A stretch of 64,000 nucleotides of DNA. It comes from Bradyrhizobium erythrophlei (lineage in GTDB: Bacteria; Pseudomonadota; Alphaproteobacteria; Rhizobiales; Xanthobacteraceae). The notes below the pieces were generated by a model. The model had not been told where the DNA came from. It saw only the letters and a program-made list of their open reading frames with translations, and made no database searches. Below, piece by piece: positions 1 to 8,924 of the stretch (the stretch's first letter is position 1; the number at the start of each line of letters is the position of its first letter). The position numbers were made by a program, and so were the translations under genes. Location of the stretch: assembly GCF_900129425.1 (NCBI RefSeq), contig NZ_LT670817.1:7840001-7904000 (forward strand), written 5' to 3'.

Positions 1-1192
1 CCTTGCGCATCGAGAGCGGCGCGCCGTCGGCGCGCAAACGCTGATACAGCGCCCAAAGCGATGAATCGGACATATCGAACGTGCTGCCACCGGCCTCACC
101 GACTTCCAGGTAGGCAAAGAACTGGCTGACCGGAAGTATCATCTCGGTCAGCAGCCGGCCCACGGCAGCTGCATCCGAACTGGAATTATCGCCGTCGGAG
201 GCCTGGGCGGCATAGATGTTCCAGTCCGCCGGACGAAACCGCGACCTGACGATCTCGTGCATCGCCTGCAGCGCACTCGACACCAGGGTGCCGCCGGACG
301 CCGGGCCGTGAAAGAACGTATCCTCGTCGACCTCTTCGGCCCGATCGGTGTGGCGAATGAAGACGATCTCGACGTGCCGATAGCGCCGCGTCAGAAACAC
401 GTAGAGCAGCATGTAGAAGCGCTTGGCCAGATCCTTCATGTGCTCGGACATCGAGCCGGACACGTCCATCAGGCAGAACATCACGGCCTGGGCCACCGGC
501 TTCGGCACGGTTTCGAAGCGGCGAAATCGGATGTCGATCGGATCGATGAACGGAATCCGGCGAAGCTTTGCCTTCAATGCGTCGATCTCGGCCATCAGTT
601 CGATGCGGCGCGCCTCGTCGCAATCTGCAAGTTCGGCCTCCAGTTGAGCGATCGTCTCCGGCCGCGGCCGCCGCAACGCGACCCGCCGGGCCAAAGCGAG
701 CCGAACCGTGCGGCTCACCGAAATATTCGCGGGCGAGCCGGAGGTCGAATAGCCGGCCCGGCGAAGTCCTTCGCTTTCCGCCTCGGCGAGCTTGCGTTTG
801 GCGAGATCCGGCAATTCGAGATCGTCCAGGAACAGATCGACGAATTCATCGCGGCTCAGAACGAACCGGAACGCATCCTCGCCGTCGCCTTCGCCCGGCG
901 CGGACGCTTTCCCGCTGCCTTCCCCCGAACGCGGAAGCATGTCGCCTTCGACGAACTTCTTGTTGCCGGGGAGCACCATATCGCGCGTGCCGCCTTCGCG
1001 GCGAAACCGCGGCTCATTCATCCCATCGAGCGGGATGCTGACCTCGCCGCCCTCCAGGACATCCTTGATGTCGCGTTCCTGGGAGGATTTCTTGACCGCG
1101 CCCTGAACCAACGACTTGGCACGCCGCAAAAACCGCTGGCGGTTTTCCAGGCTCTTGCTGCCCGGATTCAGGCGCCTGTCAATGATGTGCAT
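1..1192 (-). CDS. YeaH/YhbH family protein (DUF444), C-terminus outside window
   Basis: I translated the minus strand from the ATG at 1192; it stays open to the window edge, about 397 codons. The N-terminus begins MHIIDRRLNPGSKS, the usual DUF444 opening, and a central VWA-like segment carries the MIDAS-type motif MDVSGSMS, followed by FFHGPASGGT. DUF444 proteins are cytoplasmic partners of the PrkA kinase, often with SpoVR; the gene starts 19 bp after the prkA stop on the same strand, so the two should be co-transcribed. A GTG two codons upstream (1198) is an alternative start. The family is sure; its biochemical role is poorly known. A SpoVR gene would be expected just outside the window. 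Confidence 0.93.
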   Translation of the reverse strand, partial: MHIIDRRLNPGSKSLENRQRFLRRAKSLVQGAVKKSSQERDIKDVLEGGEVSIPLDGMNEPRFRREGGTRDMVLPGNKKFVEGDMLPRSGEGSGKASAPGEGDGEDAFRFVLSRDEFVDLFLDDLELPDLAKRKLAEAESEGLRRAGYSTSGSPANISVSRTVRLALARRVALRRPRPETIAQLEAELADCDEARRIELMAEIDALKAKLRRIPFIDPIDIRFRRFETVPKPVAQAVMFCLMDVSGSMSEHMKDLAKRFYMLLYVFLTRRYRHVEIVFIRHTDRAEEVDEDTFFHGPASGGTLVSSALQAMHEIVRSRFRPADWNIYAAQASDGDNSSSDAAAVGRLLTEMILPVSQFFAYLEVGEAGGSTFDMSDSSLWALYQRLRADGAPLSMRK

Positions 1193-1211
1193 AACCACGT
1201 TGCATCCACCC

Positions 1212-3155
1212 TCAACCGGCTTGCTTCACCCGCATATACCATTCGACCAGCCGGCGAACCTGACGCTCGGTATAGCCGCGTGCCGTCATCCGCGCGACAA
1301 ACTCGCCGTGCTTCTTTTCGGTATCGCCGTCCTTTTTCGTGCCGAACGAGATCACCGGAAGCAGGTCTTCGACCTGCGAGAATATCCGTTTTTCGATGAC
1401 TTCGCGGATCTTTTCATAGCTGGTCCAGGACGGGTTCTTGCCGCTATTCTGAGCCCGCGATCGCAGCGAGAATTTGACGACCTCGTTGCGGAAGTCCTTG
1501 GGGTTGGCGATACCCGCGGGCTTCTCGATCTTGGTCAGTTCCTGGTTGAGAAGCTCGCGATTGAGCAACTGGCCGGTATCGGGGTCCTTGAAGTCCTGAT
1601 CCTCGATCCAGGCATCGGCATAGTCGACATAGCGATCGAACAGGTTTTGACCATAATCCGAATAGGATTCGAGATAGGCCTTCTGAATCTCGTGACCGAT
1701 GAATTCGGCATAGCGCGGCACCAGTTCGGCCTTGATGAATTCGAAGTAGCGCTTTTCGACTTCCTCGGGAAGCTGCTCGCGGCGGATCGACTGCTCCAGC
1801 GCATACATCAGGTGAACCGCGTCTGCGCCCAGTTCCGCGGTGTCGTGATTATAGGTCGCAGCCAGGACCTTGAATGCGAAGCGCGTCGAAACACCGTCCA
1901 TGCCTTCGTCGACGCCGGCGGCATCCTTGTATTCCTGGACGCTGCGCGCCTTCGGATCGGATTCCTTGAGGCTTTCACCGTCATAGACCCGCATTTTCGC
2001 AAACAGCGTCGAATTCTCGTGCTTGCGCAGCCGCGACATCACCGAGAAGCGCGCCAGCGTCTCCAGCGTCGCGGGCGCGCACGGCGCCGCCGCCAGCTCC
2101 GATCCCTGAATGAGCTTCTGATAGATTTTCTGCTCCTCGGTCACCCGCAGGCAGTAGGGCACCTTGATGACGCAGATGCGATCGATGAAGGCTTCGTTAT
2201 TCTTGTTGGCCTTGAAGCTTTGCCATTCGGACTCGTTCGAATGCGCGAGCACGACACCGGTAAAGGGAATCGCGCCGATATTCTCGGTGCCGATATAGTT
2301 GCCTTCCTGCGTCGCCGTCAGCAGCGGGTGCAGCATCTTGATCGGCGCCTTGAACATCTCGACGAATTCGAGAATGCCCTGGTTGGCGCGGTTCAGGCCG
2401 CCGGAATAGCTGTAGGCATCGGGGTCGTTCTGGGCAAACGTCTCGAGCTTGCGAATGTCGACCTTGCCGACGAGAGTCGAAATGTCTTGGTTATTCTCAT
2501 CGCCGGGCTCGGTTTTTGCGATCGCGATCTGCCGCAGGCGCGAGGGCTGGATCTTGACGACGCGGAAGCGCGAAATATCGCCACCGAAAGTTTCGAGCCG
2601 TTTGTAGCACCAGGGACTCATCAGTCCGTTCAAGCGCCGACGCGGAATGCCGTATTTTTCCTCGATCATCGGTCCCAAGGCCTCGGGATCGAACAGGCTG
2701 AGCGGACTCTCGAACACCGGACTGAGCTCGTCGCCGGCCTTCAAGACATAGATTGGATTGACTTCCGTCAATGATTTCAGCCGCTCCGCAAGCGACGATT
2801 TTCCGCCTCCCACCGGCCCGAGGAGATAGAGAATCTGCTTGCGCTCTTCCAGGCCCTGCGCCGCATGCCGGAAGAACCCGACGATGCGCTCGATGGTTTC
2901 TTCCATGCCATAGAATCCGGTGAAGGCCGGATAGGTCCGCATGGTCCGGTTCAAAAAGATACGGCCAAGGCGGGCGTCCTTGGCCGTATCAATCATTTGA
3001 GGCTCACCGATCGCGGCTAACAGCCGCTCGGCCGCATTGGCATATCGCATCGGATCGCCCCGACACGATTCCAGATATTCCGCCATCGACATGTCGGTCT
3101 CGCTCCGAGCCTCGTAGGACCGAGCGAACGCATTGAACATAGAATCGTTGTACAT
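1212..3155 (-). CDS. prkA: PrkA family serine protein kinase/AAA ATPase
   Basis: 647 aa from the ATG at 3155, the usual PrkA length. The start is set by GGAGAGGG about 6 nt upstream and by the family N-terminus MYNDSMFNAFARSYE; longer readings lack support. The PrkA AAA domain includes the P-loop GPVGGGKS at residues 113-120, and a C-terminal kinase-like domain follows. PrkA is a stress and stationary-phase kinase with limited similarity to cAMP-dependent kinases; some homologues act as AAA proteases. It lies upstream of the DUF444 gene in the same direction, the standard prkA-yeaH arrangement. No damage is visible. Confidence 0.96.
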   Translation of the reverse strand: MYNDSMFNAFARSYEARSETDMSMAEYLESCRGDPMRYANAAERLLAAIGEPQMIDTAKDARLGRIFLNRTMRTYPAFTGFYGMEETIERIVGFFRHAAQGLEERKQILYLLGPVGGGKSSLAERLKSLTEVNPIYVLKAGDELSPVFESPLSLFDPEALGPMIEEKYGIPRRRLNGLMSPWCYKRLETFGGDISRFRVVKIQPSRLRQIAIAKTEPGDENNQDISTLVGKVDIRKLETFAQNDPDAYSYSGGLNRANQGILEFVEMFKAPIKMLHPLLTATQEGNYIGTENIGAIPFTGVVLAHSNESEWQSFKANKNNEAFIDRICVIKVPYCLRVTEEQKIYQKLIQGSELAAAPCAPATLETLARFSVMSRLRKHENSTLFAKMRVYDGESLKESDPKARSVQEYKDAAGVDEGMDGVSTRFAFKVLAATYNHDTAELGADAVHLMYALEQSIRREQLPEEVEKRYFEFIKAELVPRYAEFIGHEIQKAYLESYSDYGQNLFDRYVDYADAWIEDQDFKDPDTGQLLNRELLNQELTKIEKPAGIANPKDFRNEVVKFSLRSRAQNSGKNPSWTSYEKIREVIEKRIFSQVEDLLPVISFGTKKDGDTEKKHGEFVARMTARGYTERQVRRLVEWYMRVKQAG

Positions 3156-3311
3156 GATCCCTCTCCTCATATGGTTTGCAGCTCTGCTGGGACGTGTTGC
3201 GGTCTCCGCGAACCAATTGAAGGGACTGTGATCACGGCCGCAGTTGCGCCCGGTTGGATCAGTTGGACCGATCTCGGGTCCGGCACCCATACGGCGCGGG
3301 CGCTGTCCGCC

Positions 3312-3647
3312 TCAATCACCCGCGCCGGGATTTGGTGAGAAGTATTGGAGTTTGTCCGGCTTCCCCTCCCACTCCTTCGAGTCGGGCGGCGGCGCTTTTT
3401 TGACCATAATATTTGGCCAGATTTTCGCGTATTCCGCATTCAGCGACAGCCATTTCTCAAGCCCCGGCTCGGTGTCACGCTTGATCGCGTCGACCGGGCA
3501 TTCCGGCACGCAGACCCCGCAATCGATGCATTCGTCCGGGTGGATGACGAGCATGTTCTTGCCCTCGTAGAAGCAGTCCACGGGGCACACGTCGACGCAG
3601 TCCATGATTTTGCAGCGAATACAGCTCTCGTTGACGACGAAGGTCAA
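3312..3647 (-). CDS. fdxA: 7Fe ferredoxin FdxA
   Basis: 111 aa. The N-terminal half has the two cluster-binding cysteine groups of 7Fe ferredoxins: CIRCKIMDCVDVCPVDC and CIDCGVCVPECPVDA. The first group lacks the perfect CxxCxxC spacing, as expected for a [3Fe-4S] site; the second fits [4Fe-4S]. The C-terminal tail LNAEYAKIWPNI is typical of alphaproteobacterial FdxA. Translation appears to start at a rare TTG (3645-3647) preceded by AAAGGA. It is a soluble electron carrier. The stop of the upstream marR-type gene is 34 bp away on the same strand, so they probably form one unit. Confidence 0.94.
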   Translation of the reverse strand: MTFVVNESCIRCKIMDCVDVCPVDCFYEGKNMLVIHPDECIDCGVCVPECPVDAIKRDTEPGLEKWLSLNAEYAKIWPNIMVKKAPPPDSKEWEGKPDKLQYFSPNPGAGD

Positions 3648-3681
3648 TTAAGCGTCCTTTCAGCAGATCGCAGTGGCGACC

Positions 3682-4281
3682 TCATTCATGTTCGTCCTCG
3701 CGGTGCTCGTTCACTGGTTGAAAATGGACGCACAGAAGACCTATGTCCTCTGGCTGAATCGGAACACCGAGGAGCAGGCATTCAACGGCCGAGGGGCCCG
3801 TGCTCGGCAGCTTGCCGGACATCTCTCTGCCGAAGTGCATGCAGTCCTGGCAAACACCGATCTGCCGACGCGCATCACTCGTAGCTAGAGTGCACAGCAC
3901 TTGGTGCAGCGCGCGACGCATCGCAGTTCGCGCTGTCGCGTCGAGCGAATCCACGGCGCGCACCAGAACCTCGAACGGATCGCGTGCAAGCGCTTTTTTG
4001 CCCTTGCTCGTCAATCGCAGACTTACGCTTCGCCCGTCCGTCTTGAATCGCTGTCGGACCAAGTACCCACCCGCTTCAAGCGCCTTAATGGTTTGTGTCG
4101 CGGTGCCGCGGGTTGTCGCTTGAAATTCCGCGAAGGCCGACGGGGTCCGCGAGAACGGGTTGGCACGGGCGAAGAAGCGGAGCGCCATCCATTGGGCCGG
4201 ACTGAGTTCGCCGTCATAGCCCTCAGCTTGGACGAGCCGTCCCACCTGCAGCAGGAGCTCTGCCGTTTCGCGCGCTGACAT
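3682..4281 (-). CDS. MarR family regulator with C-terminal four-cysteine tail
   Basis: 199 aa. Residues 5-125 form a MarR winged helix, with the wing at RFKTDGRSVSLRLTSKGK. After it comes a non-MarR extension of about 70 residues with cysteines at roughly 144, 147, 168 and 184 (CQDC, VECLL, GLLCVHF), preceded by C130. Such spacing suggests a Zn or Fe-S site; this is inference. The gene precedes fdxA on the same strand and is divergent from the rpoH-type gene, with only 95 bp between, so it may control both. No ligand or redox signal can be read from sequence. Confidence 0.88.
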   Translation of the reverse strand: MSARETAELLLQVGRLVQAEGYDGELSPAQWMALRFFARANPFSRTPSAFAEFQATTRGTATQTIKALEAGGYLVRQRFKTDGRSVSLRLTSKGKKALARDPFEVLVRAVDSLDATARTAMRRALHQVLCTLATSDARRQIGVCQDCMHFGREMSGKLPSTGPSAVECLLLGVPIQPEDIGLLCVHFQPVNEHREDEHE

Positions 4282-4307
4282 GATTGCCTCTCGACATATA
4301 ATAGCGC

Positions 4308-4356
4308 TTCGAAATTAACTTGACAACCGATCGGATGCAGATAATTTTGTTTCGAA
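4308..4356. promoter_or_regulatory. Divergent promoter region with two TTCGAA sites
   Basis: The 95-bp gap between the MarR-type gene and the sigma factor holds TTGACA (4320-4325) and ATAATT (4341-4346), a plausible sigma-70 promoter for the sigma gene, although the spacer is 15 bp. The self-complementary hexamer TTCGAA occurs at 4308-4313 and 4351-4356, the second near the expected transcription start. These could be operator half-sites for the neighbouring MarR protein. The motifs are seen; their function is inferred. Confidence 0.4.
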
Positions 4357-4376
4357 ACTAGTTGGAGGGCTTGATC

Positions 4377-5276
4377 ATGGCCCGCAACGCGGCCCTGCCG
4401 ATCCTTACGGCCGAACCCGGCCTCACCCATTATCTTGAGGAAATCCGGCGGTTCCCGATGTTGGAGCGCCGGGAAGAATACATGCTAGCCAAGCGCTGGC
4501 GCGAGCAGGGCGATCGCGACGCGGCGCACAAGCTGGTCACCAGCCATCTGCGGCTCGTGACCAGGATCGCCAGGGACTATCGCGGCTACCGTCTGCCGAT
4601 CTCCGAGGTGATCTCCGAGGGCAATGTCGGCCTGATGCAGGCGGTCGAGCGCTTCGAGCCGGAGAAGGGCTTCCGGTTCGCCACCTATGCCGTGTGGTGG
4701 ATCAAGGCGGCGATCCAGGAATACATCCTGCGGTCGTGGTCGCTGGTGAAGATGGGCACCACGGCCAACGAGAAGAAGGTGTTCTTCAACCTCCGCAAGG
4801 CCCAGAGCAAAATCTTCATCCTCGACGATGGCGATATGCGGCTGGACCAGGTGAAGATCATCGCCCGGCGGATCGGCGTCACCGAAACGGACGTGATTTA
4901 CATGAACCGGCGGCTTGGCGGCGATGCCTCGCTCAACGCCGCGATCCGCGAGGACGGCGATTCCGGCGAGTGGCAGGACCGGCTGGTGGACGAATCCCCG
5001 GACCAGGAGACGACGCTCGCCGCGAGCGAGGAGTTCGATAACCGCCACAAGACGCTGTCCAGTGCGCTCACCGTGCTCAACAAGCGCGAACGGCGCATCT
5101 TCGAGACGCGCCGGCTCGCCGAGGAACAGATCACGCTTGTGGAGCTGGCCGAGGAATTCGGCGTCTCGCGCGAGCGCGTGCGCCAGATCGAGGTGAGCGC
5201 CTTCGAGAAGGTGCAGAACGCGGTGCATCAGCGCGTCGCGGCGATGGCGACCCCGGCGCCTCTGCAAGTGCGTTAG
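4377..5276 (+). CDS. rpoH: RNA polymerase sigma factor RpoH (sigma-32 family)
   Basis: 299 aa from the ATG at 4377, which has GGAGG 8 nt upstream; a TTG at 4362 would put that site inside the gene. It contains sigma region 1.2/2 (LTHYLEEIRRFPML, ISEGNVGLMQAVERF, FATYAVWWIKAAIQEY), the RpoH box around KKVFFNLRKAQSKI that separates heat-shock sigmas from RpoD, and region 4 with a helix-turn-helix (VSRERVRQIE). It directs RNA polymerase to heat-shock and stress promoters. Bradyrhizobia carry several rpoH paralogues, and which one this is cannot be decided here. A short hairpin (TCTCCC/GGGAGA, 5286-5302) follows without a T-run. Confidence 0.95.
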   Translation: MARNAALPILTAEPGLTHYLEEIRRFPMLERREEYMLAKRWREQGDRDAAHKLVTSHLRLVTRIARDYRGYRLPISEVISEGNVGLMQAVERFEPEKGFRFATYAVWWIKAAIQEYILRSWSLVKMGTTANEKKVFFNLRKAQSKIFILDDGDMRLDQVKIIARRIGVTETDVIYMNRRLGGDASLNAAIREDGDSGEWQDRLVDESPDQETTLAASEEFDNRHKTLSSALTVLNKRERRIFETRRLAEEQITLVELAEEFGVSRERVRQIEVSAFEKVQNAVHQRVAAMATPAPLQVR

Positions 5277-5456
5277 CTTCCAACCCTCTCCCGTGGTGGG
5301 AGAAACTGACGATGGACGTGTCGCTCTGGGTACGTTTTACGGCAACCGAACGACGCGAGAGGGGCGCCGCTCGCCGGGTGCTGATCGAGCCCTCGCTCGA
5401 CGATCCATGCACGGCACTTTGCGTCATCAATCGGGCGCCTAAGCCGCGCGCTGCAG

Positions 5457-5693
5457 ATGGAAGGTTATCCGAAGTTTCATAATGAAGTCGGGGTGCCGAT
5501 CGTGCGCATTGGCTGCCGCGAGTTCAAGTGCATTGGGGATAAACCACCGCAAGATCACCCACACATCTACCTCAAGATCGGCGATGCCAGTGAGATCGTC
5601 TGCCCCTATTGCTCTACGCTATTCCGCTTCGATCCGAGCTTGGGCGCGCACGAAGCTGATCCGGCAGATTGTGCTTACGGTGACAGGGACTGA
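5457..5693 (+). CDS. Zinc-finger domain protein (zf-CHCC/NDUFS6-like)
   Basis: 78 aa. It has GYPKFHNEVGVPIVRIG, then CIGDKPPQDHPHIYLKIG and IVCPYCSTLFRFDP, giving the C...H...CPYC pattern of the small zf-CHCC family related to the NADH dehydrogenase subunit NDUFS6. Length and motifs match stand-alone alphaproteobacterial members. There is no strong ribosome site before the ATG at 5457. The 180 bp upstream, after rpoH, show no gene. Confidence 0.85.
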   Translation: MEGYPKFHNEVGVPIVRIGCREFKCIGDKPPQDHPHIYLKIGDASEIVCPYCSTLFRFDPSLGAHEADPADCAYGDRD

Positions 5694-5780
5694 GTTGAAT
5701 TGTAGTAACGCTGCTTCCTTCGTCATGCCGGCCGCAGCCAATTCGCGTCAGGCGCCATCGTCCCGCAGTCTCGGGGCGGT

Positions 5781-6223
5781 TCACGATGGCCACGAACGAT
5801 CCGAATTCGGCAAGATGCAAGCGTCACGACGGCCAAACCAACGATAGCGGTTGCGCGCGACCAAGTCATAGATCGCGTCGCGAATCCCCCGTGGGATGAA
5901 TTGGAAGACCCATGTCCACTGCCAAAGCGGAAGCTCGCGCGCAATGCGCAGCACGGACGTGGATTTTACACAGGCCTGGCCGCTCGCCAAGAAGGCAAAG
6001 GAATCCGGGTGATCAGGATCGATGCCGAGCTGCTCAGCGAGCGGGCGTCCCTCGGCCAACTGGATCGGAACGAAGCGAAAATAGCCGCGGCGATCACGTT
6101 TGCTCACGAGCGGCAGCCGCGCGAGCATAGGACGCATACGCCGTCGAACAGAATCAGGCCGTGCGGCGAGTTGATGCCGCCAGGACTTTTTGGGTCAACG
6201 ACGATTGACTGCTCCGCCTGCAT
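5781..6223 (-). pseudogene. DCC-family thiol-disulfide oxidoreductase (DUF393), frameshifted
   Basis: Two minus-strand frames together give one DUF393 protein. From the ATG at 6223, frame A reads HGLILFDGVCVLCSRGCR with the DxxCxxC signature, then hits TGA. Frame B carries the rest from about 6110: VSKRDRRGYFRFVPIQ and RNRYRWFGRRDACILP. Adding one T in the CTCG at about 6105-6110 gives CRFVSKRD and rejoins the frames. It is therefore either a single-base-deletion pseudogene or an assembly error. An intact product would be a small predicted redox protein of about 147 residues. Confidence 0.82.
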
Positions 6224-6452
6224 GGAAAAAGCAAACACCCGCGGGAAGGCCGGCGCAACAGGGGTGGTTGTCGCCTTAGAGCCTGTCTGCCGACATCACT
6301 GATGACCGAGCACTGGGCGGCAACCTTCGCCTCATTCGATCATCGCGCCGACGCTGCTCGCCCGCGCTAACGTGGTGGATCGAATGAGCGGGTCCATGCG
6401 GGGTAACAGCGCCGCCTCCGAGAGGTCGATATCCCGAAGCCGGAGAACCTTG

Positions 6453-6689
6453 ATGGAAGAGATGCCACGTAAATCCGCAGCCGAACTTGAGGCCGAGTGC
6501 CTTCGGCTTCTGGCGATGGATCCGCACACGCGAGGCATTAAGCACGTCGAGATAATTCGCATGTACCTTAAAGGAACGGGGCCGAGTTGGACCTACGGCG
6601 CGCGTGATCCGATGCCGACGCGAGCGGGCTCGGCCATTGCCCAAACGCTTATCGCGTCGGTCTATGGAAGATGGGCGCTGGCAGATTAA
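6453..6689 (+). CDS. Small conserved-looking hypothetical protein
   Basis: 78 aa from the ATG at 6453, with CGGAG 7 nt upstream. It is acidic and helical at the N-terminus (AAELEAECLRLLAMDP), then HVEIIRMYLKGTGPSWTYG. There is no known domain, signal or membrane segment. Its codon use resembles real genes of the region. Function unknown. Confidence 0.5.
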   Translation: MEEMPRKSAAELEAECLRLLAMDPHTRGIKHVEIIRMYLKGTGPSWTYGARDPMPTRAGSAIAQTLIASVYGRWALAD

Positions 6690-6769
6690 TGCGCTCATGC
6701 AGCCCTCGCTTGTAGGGGGCCGGATAACTCACCATATGTTAGGCTCACCCCCGTCTGAGGACCATTCTC

Positions 6770-7021
6770 ATGGCTGTTGCTGGCGGTGATTACGTCCATT
6801 TCGTTGTGGAGTACGGCGGCAAAATCGAAAAGTGCCGGGTAACGGAGACTGCCCTACTGAACAGAGAGCGTATGAGCAGAAAGGACGCAGGCTATGCACA
6901 GCTCATCGCTATCTTTGTAAGGCACCGAGCCGAGATCGAACATCTCGCTCTCGCGAAGTTGCAGCGGCAGGGTCACTCTGACCGCGGTGTCGTGGTAACC
7001 ACTGAGGATCTGAACCATTGA
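6770..7021 (+). CDS. DUF1488-like small protein
   Basis: 83 aa. The order of features (FVVEYGGKIEKCRVTETAL, IAIFVRHRAEIEHLAL, GVVVTTEDL) resembles DUF1488 proteins, which are about 85 aa and have the same fold pattern ending in a hydrophobic-Thr strand. Sequence identity looks low, so the assignment is tentative. It stands alone; nothing nearby indicates a role. Confidence 0.55.
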   Translation: MAVAGGDYVHFVVEYGGKIEKCRVTETALLNRERMSRKDAGYAQLIAIFVRHRAEIEHLALAKLQRQGHSDRGVVVTTEDLNH

Positions 7022-7161
7022 TGCAGACTGGCTGTTCGGTCTATCCAAGTCGTAAGCGGCGAAGGCGTTGACCCCAAGCCACAAACCGCGCTGCGATTTA
7101 CGCCAAGCACAAGAATACAATCTGTTGACAGGTTAAGCCACTCATGCCGGCATCAAACGCC

Positions 7162-7323
7162 TTAGCTCTTTCTGGGCGGCGGTTCGTTCGCTACTTCCTC
7201 TGCGAGTAGCTTTAAAAGCTTCTCCTGCCGCGCGTCAGCTTTCGCTGCCGCCGCCTCCGATGCAGCCACGAGACTGCGATAGAGCTTAAGGTTTTGCTGG
7301 CGAGTGAAAAATTGATGTTCCAT
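7162..7323 (-). CDS. Tiny helical protein, paralogue of 40168-40380
   Basis: 53 aa from the ATG at 7323, preceded by a near-perfect AGGAGGT. It reads QNLKLYRSLVAASEAA and RQEKLLKLLAEEVANE, one amphipathic helix pair. The gene at 40168 has the same plan (NIGLYRRLVSES, HKMLLTLLAEEIAKD), so the two are paralogues of a small family frequent in bradyrhizobia. Function unknown. Confidence 0.68.
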   Translation of the reverse strand: MEHQFFTRQQNLKLYRSLVAASEAAAAKADARQEKLLKLLAEEVANEPPPRKS

Positions 7324-7456
7324 AGCTACCTCCTGTGAGGGCATGGACCGAAAGGCATCGTGCGCCTAAGAATGGGAAGTGTCGAAGAAGGCGGATTGGG
7401 AGCCGGAAGAACTCTGCTAAACAAAACTGCTCGTGGAAGCGAGCAGTTCGTTTCCA

Positions 7457-7620
7457 TTAGCGTCGCGGATCTCTTTGCTGGCCGCCACCCTGCTGGCTGC
7501 CCTGGTTTGGATTTTGCGTCTGTTGGCCAGGCGTCTGATTCGGGTTCTGGCCGGACTTAGCGGAGTAATCGCCCGGTCGATTCTGCTGACGATACCTGTT
7601 GGGACCATTCTGTTTGTCAT
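7457..7620 (-). pseudogene. Gln/Asn-rich small protein with frameshifted start
   Basis: The minus strand has AAGGAG and an ATG at 7620, but that frame soon leaves the pattern. The adjacent frame reads DKQNGPNRYRQQNRPGDY, QNPNQTPGQQTQNPNQ and GGGQQRDPRR before TAA, a low-complexity composition seen in small bradyrhizobial proteins. One extra A in the ATGACAAACAG segment would join the ATG to this frame (MNKQNGPN). It is probably a one-base deletion or an assembly error. Confidence 0.5.
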
Positions 7621-7623
7621 CAC

Positions 7624-8269
7624 GTCTCCTTAATGGTCGGAAACATATGACAACCGAGCATACGGTGGTTTCGTTCCGGCAAATCAAAAAGAAAGCCGTT
7701 CAATTCAAATGTGGCAGACTACTTGCTAATTATCGCGACCTTTGCCTTCAGTTACCCCCTCGTGCTGAGCGACACATCCAAGATATGCATATGCGCTTTT
7801 ACCGTTGTCGCACCTGGAGTGCGATTCAATGCCTTTGCGATTTCTTAGCGCCGGCTTTTTGCTTTGCAAGAGACTTTGGTTGACCGATATCCGTTACGGT
7901 CCAAGGCGGGAACCTCGTTTTTCCTTAGCTAACCCAGCATCGCCGCATTCACCTCTCGCGCCGAGGTCTCAAGAGTCAGGTGCAGCTCGCCGCCAGTCGC
8001 GAACAGCGTCAACTATTCCATCGCTGGCGATATAACGCTGCCCGCGTGTCGGGACACTGCTAATAGCGCATCATATAAACGGCTTGCCGCCGGTCGCCCC
8101 GCAGACCACCGAATGTCGATTTCACTAACGAACGGGCGGAAGCTGGGCGTATACATCACCAGCACGAATTGCACATGCACGGATGCTCGCTGTTGGTGGT
8201 CCAGGTTGAAGCTTCGAACTTCGTCGCCTGGTTTGAGTCACTCGGAGGAACCGAGGGCGGATCATTCGG
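7624..8269. other. Intergenic, no supported gene
   Basis: Open frames here (for example 7599-7883 on the plus strand) lack convincing ribosome sites, family features or favourable codon use. I see no RNA gene or strong repeat. Confidence 0.4.
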
Positions 8270-8518
8270 TTACCGCGCGCTCTCGCTCATGGAGCGGAAA
8301 TAATGTTCGGCGTGTTGGTAGGAATTCTCCGCCTCGACTTGATCGCCGGCTAGAGTTTGGGCACGAGCCAACGCGAGATACCGCTCATAGCTCGTCCTCA
8401 CGCTTTGGCGGTTTTTGGAACGCCCCTCCGCGGGAGGTGAGCGCTCCGCCCGTCTTCGCGACAGCGCGGCGGATCTGGATTGATTCATAGTCTTGGTTGT
8501 CTTCGAGCCGTCGTTCAC
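8270..8518 (-). CDS. Short DUF4167 protein
   Basis: 82 aa from a GTG at 8518, preceded by AAGGAGCG. The C-terminal half is a clear DUF4167 core: RTSYERYLALARAQTLAG, then EAENSYQHAEHYFRSM. Typical DUF4167 proteins are longer (over 200 aa) with a basic disordered tail; this copy is a minimal N-terminal-domain version with its basic part placed first. DUF4167 proteins are proposed to bind RNA, not proven. It is probably an accessory paralogue. Confidence 0.75.
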   Translation of the reverse strand: MNDGSKTTKTMNQSRSAALSRRRAERSPPAEGRSKNRQSVRTSYERYLALARAQTLAGDQVEAENSYQHAEHYFRSMSESAR

Positions 8519-8924
8519 GGCTCGCTCCTTATATGGCAGTTGTAAAGGGCCACACTGATTAACACAGCGATGCGGCACCGAACTTGCGCAGTTATTTCAG
8601 CGTCAACCCGTAAGAGTTAAGTTTCCAATCGGGATTATCGCGGCGTTGCCTTAGCCGTATCGGCGATATGTGAGCGCACTGTGCCTTGTGGCGGATCGCG
8701 GGCCGCATCAGCGACCTCAAGCGGCGCTTGCTTTCGAAATCGCATGCACAAGACGGAACGGCTGCCTTGCAGCCAAGCCGTCCTCCGTCGGCGACTGGGC
8801 TCGCCGCTTGATCAAGAGCACTGTGAGCATGCTATCCCACATTACTTAGGGGCGCAGTGTGGTGATTTCAAGTTGCGGCGTAGCGCAAAGCGGTGCCTCC
8901 AGGGGGCGGCACTAGATTTTGTCG
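8519..8924. other. Intergenic, no supported gene
   Basis: About 400 bp. One plus-strand frame (8681-8947) has no start signal or recognisable family. No RNA gene was seen. Confidence 0.35.

Noticed and set aside
1116..2774. 552-codon plus-strand frame opposite prkA
   Set aside because: It is antisense to a clear PrkA gene; its composition is the mirror of a high-GC coding strand and no family is recognisable.
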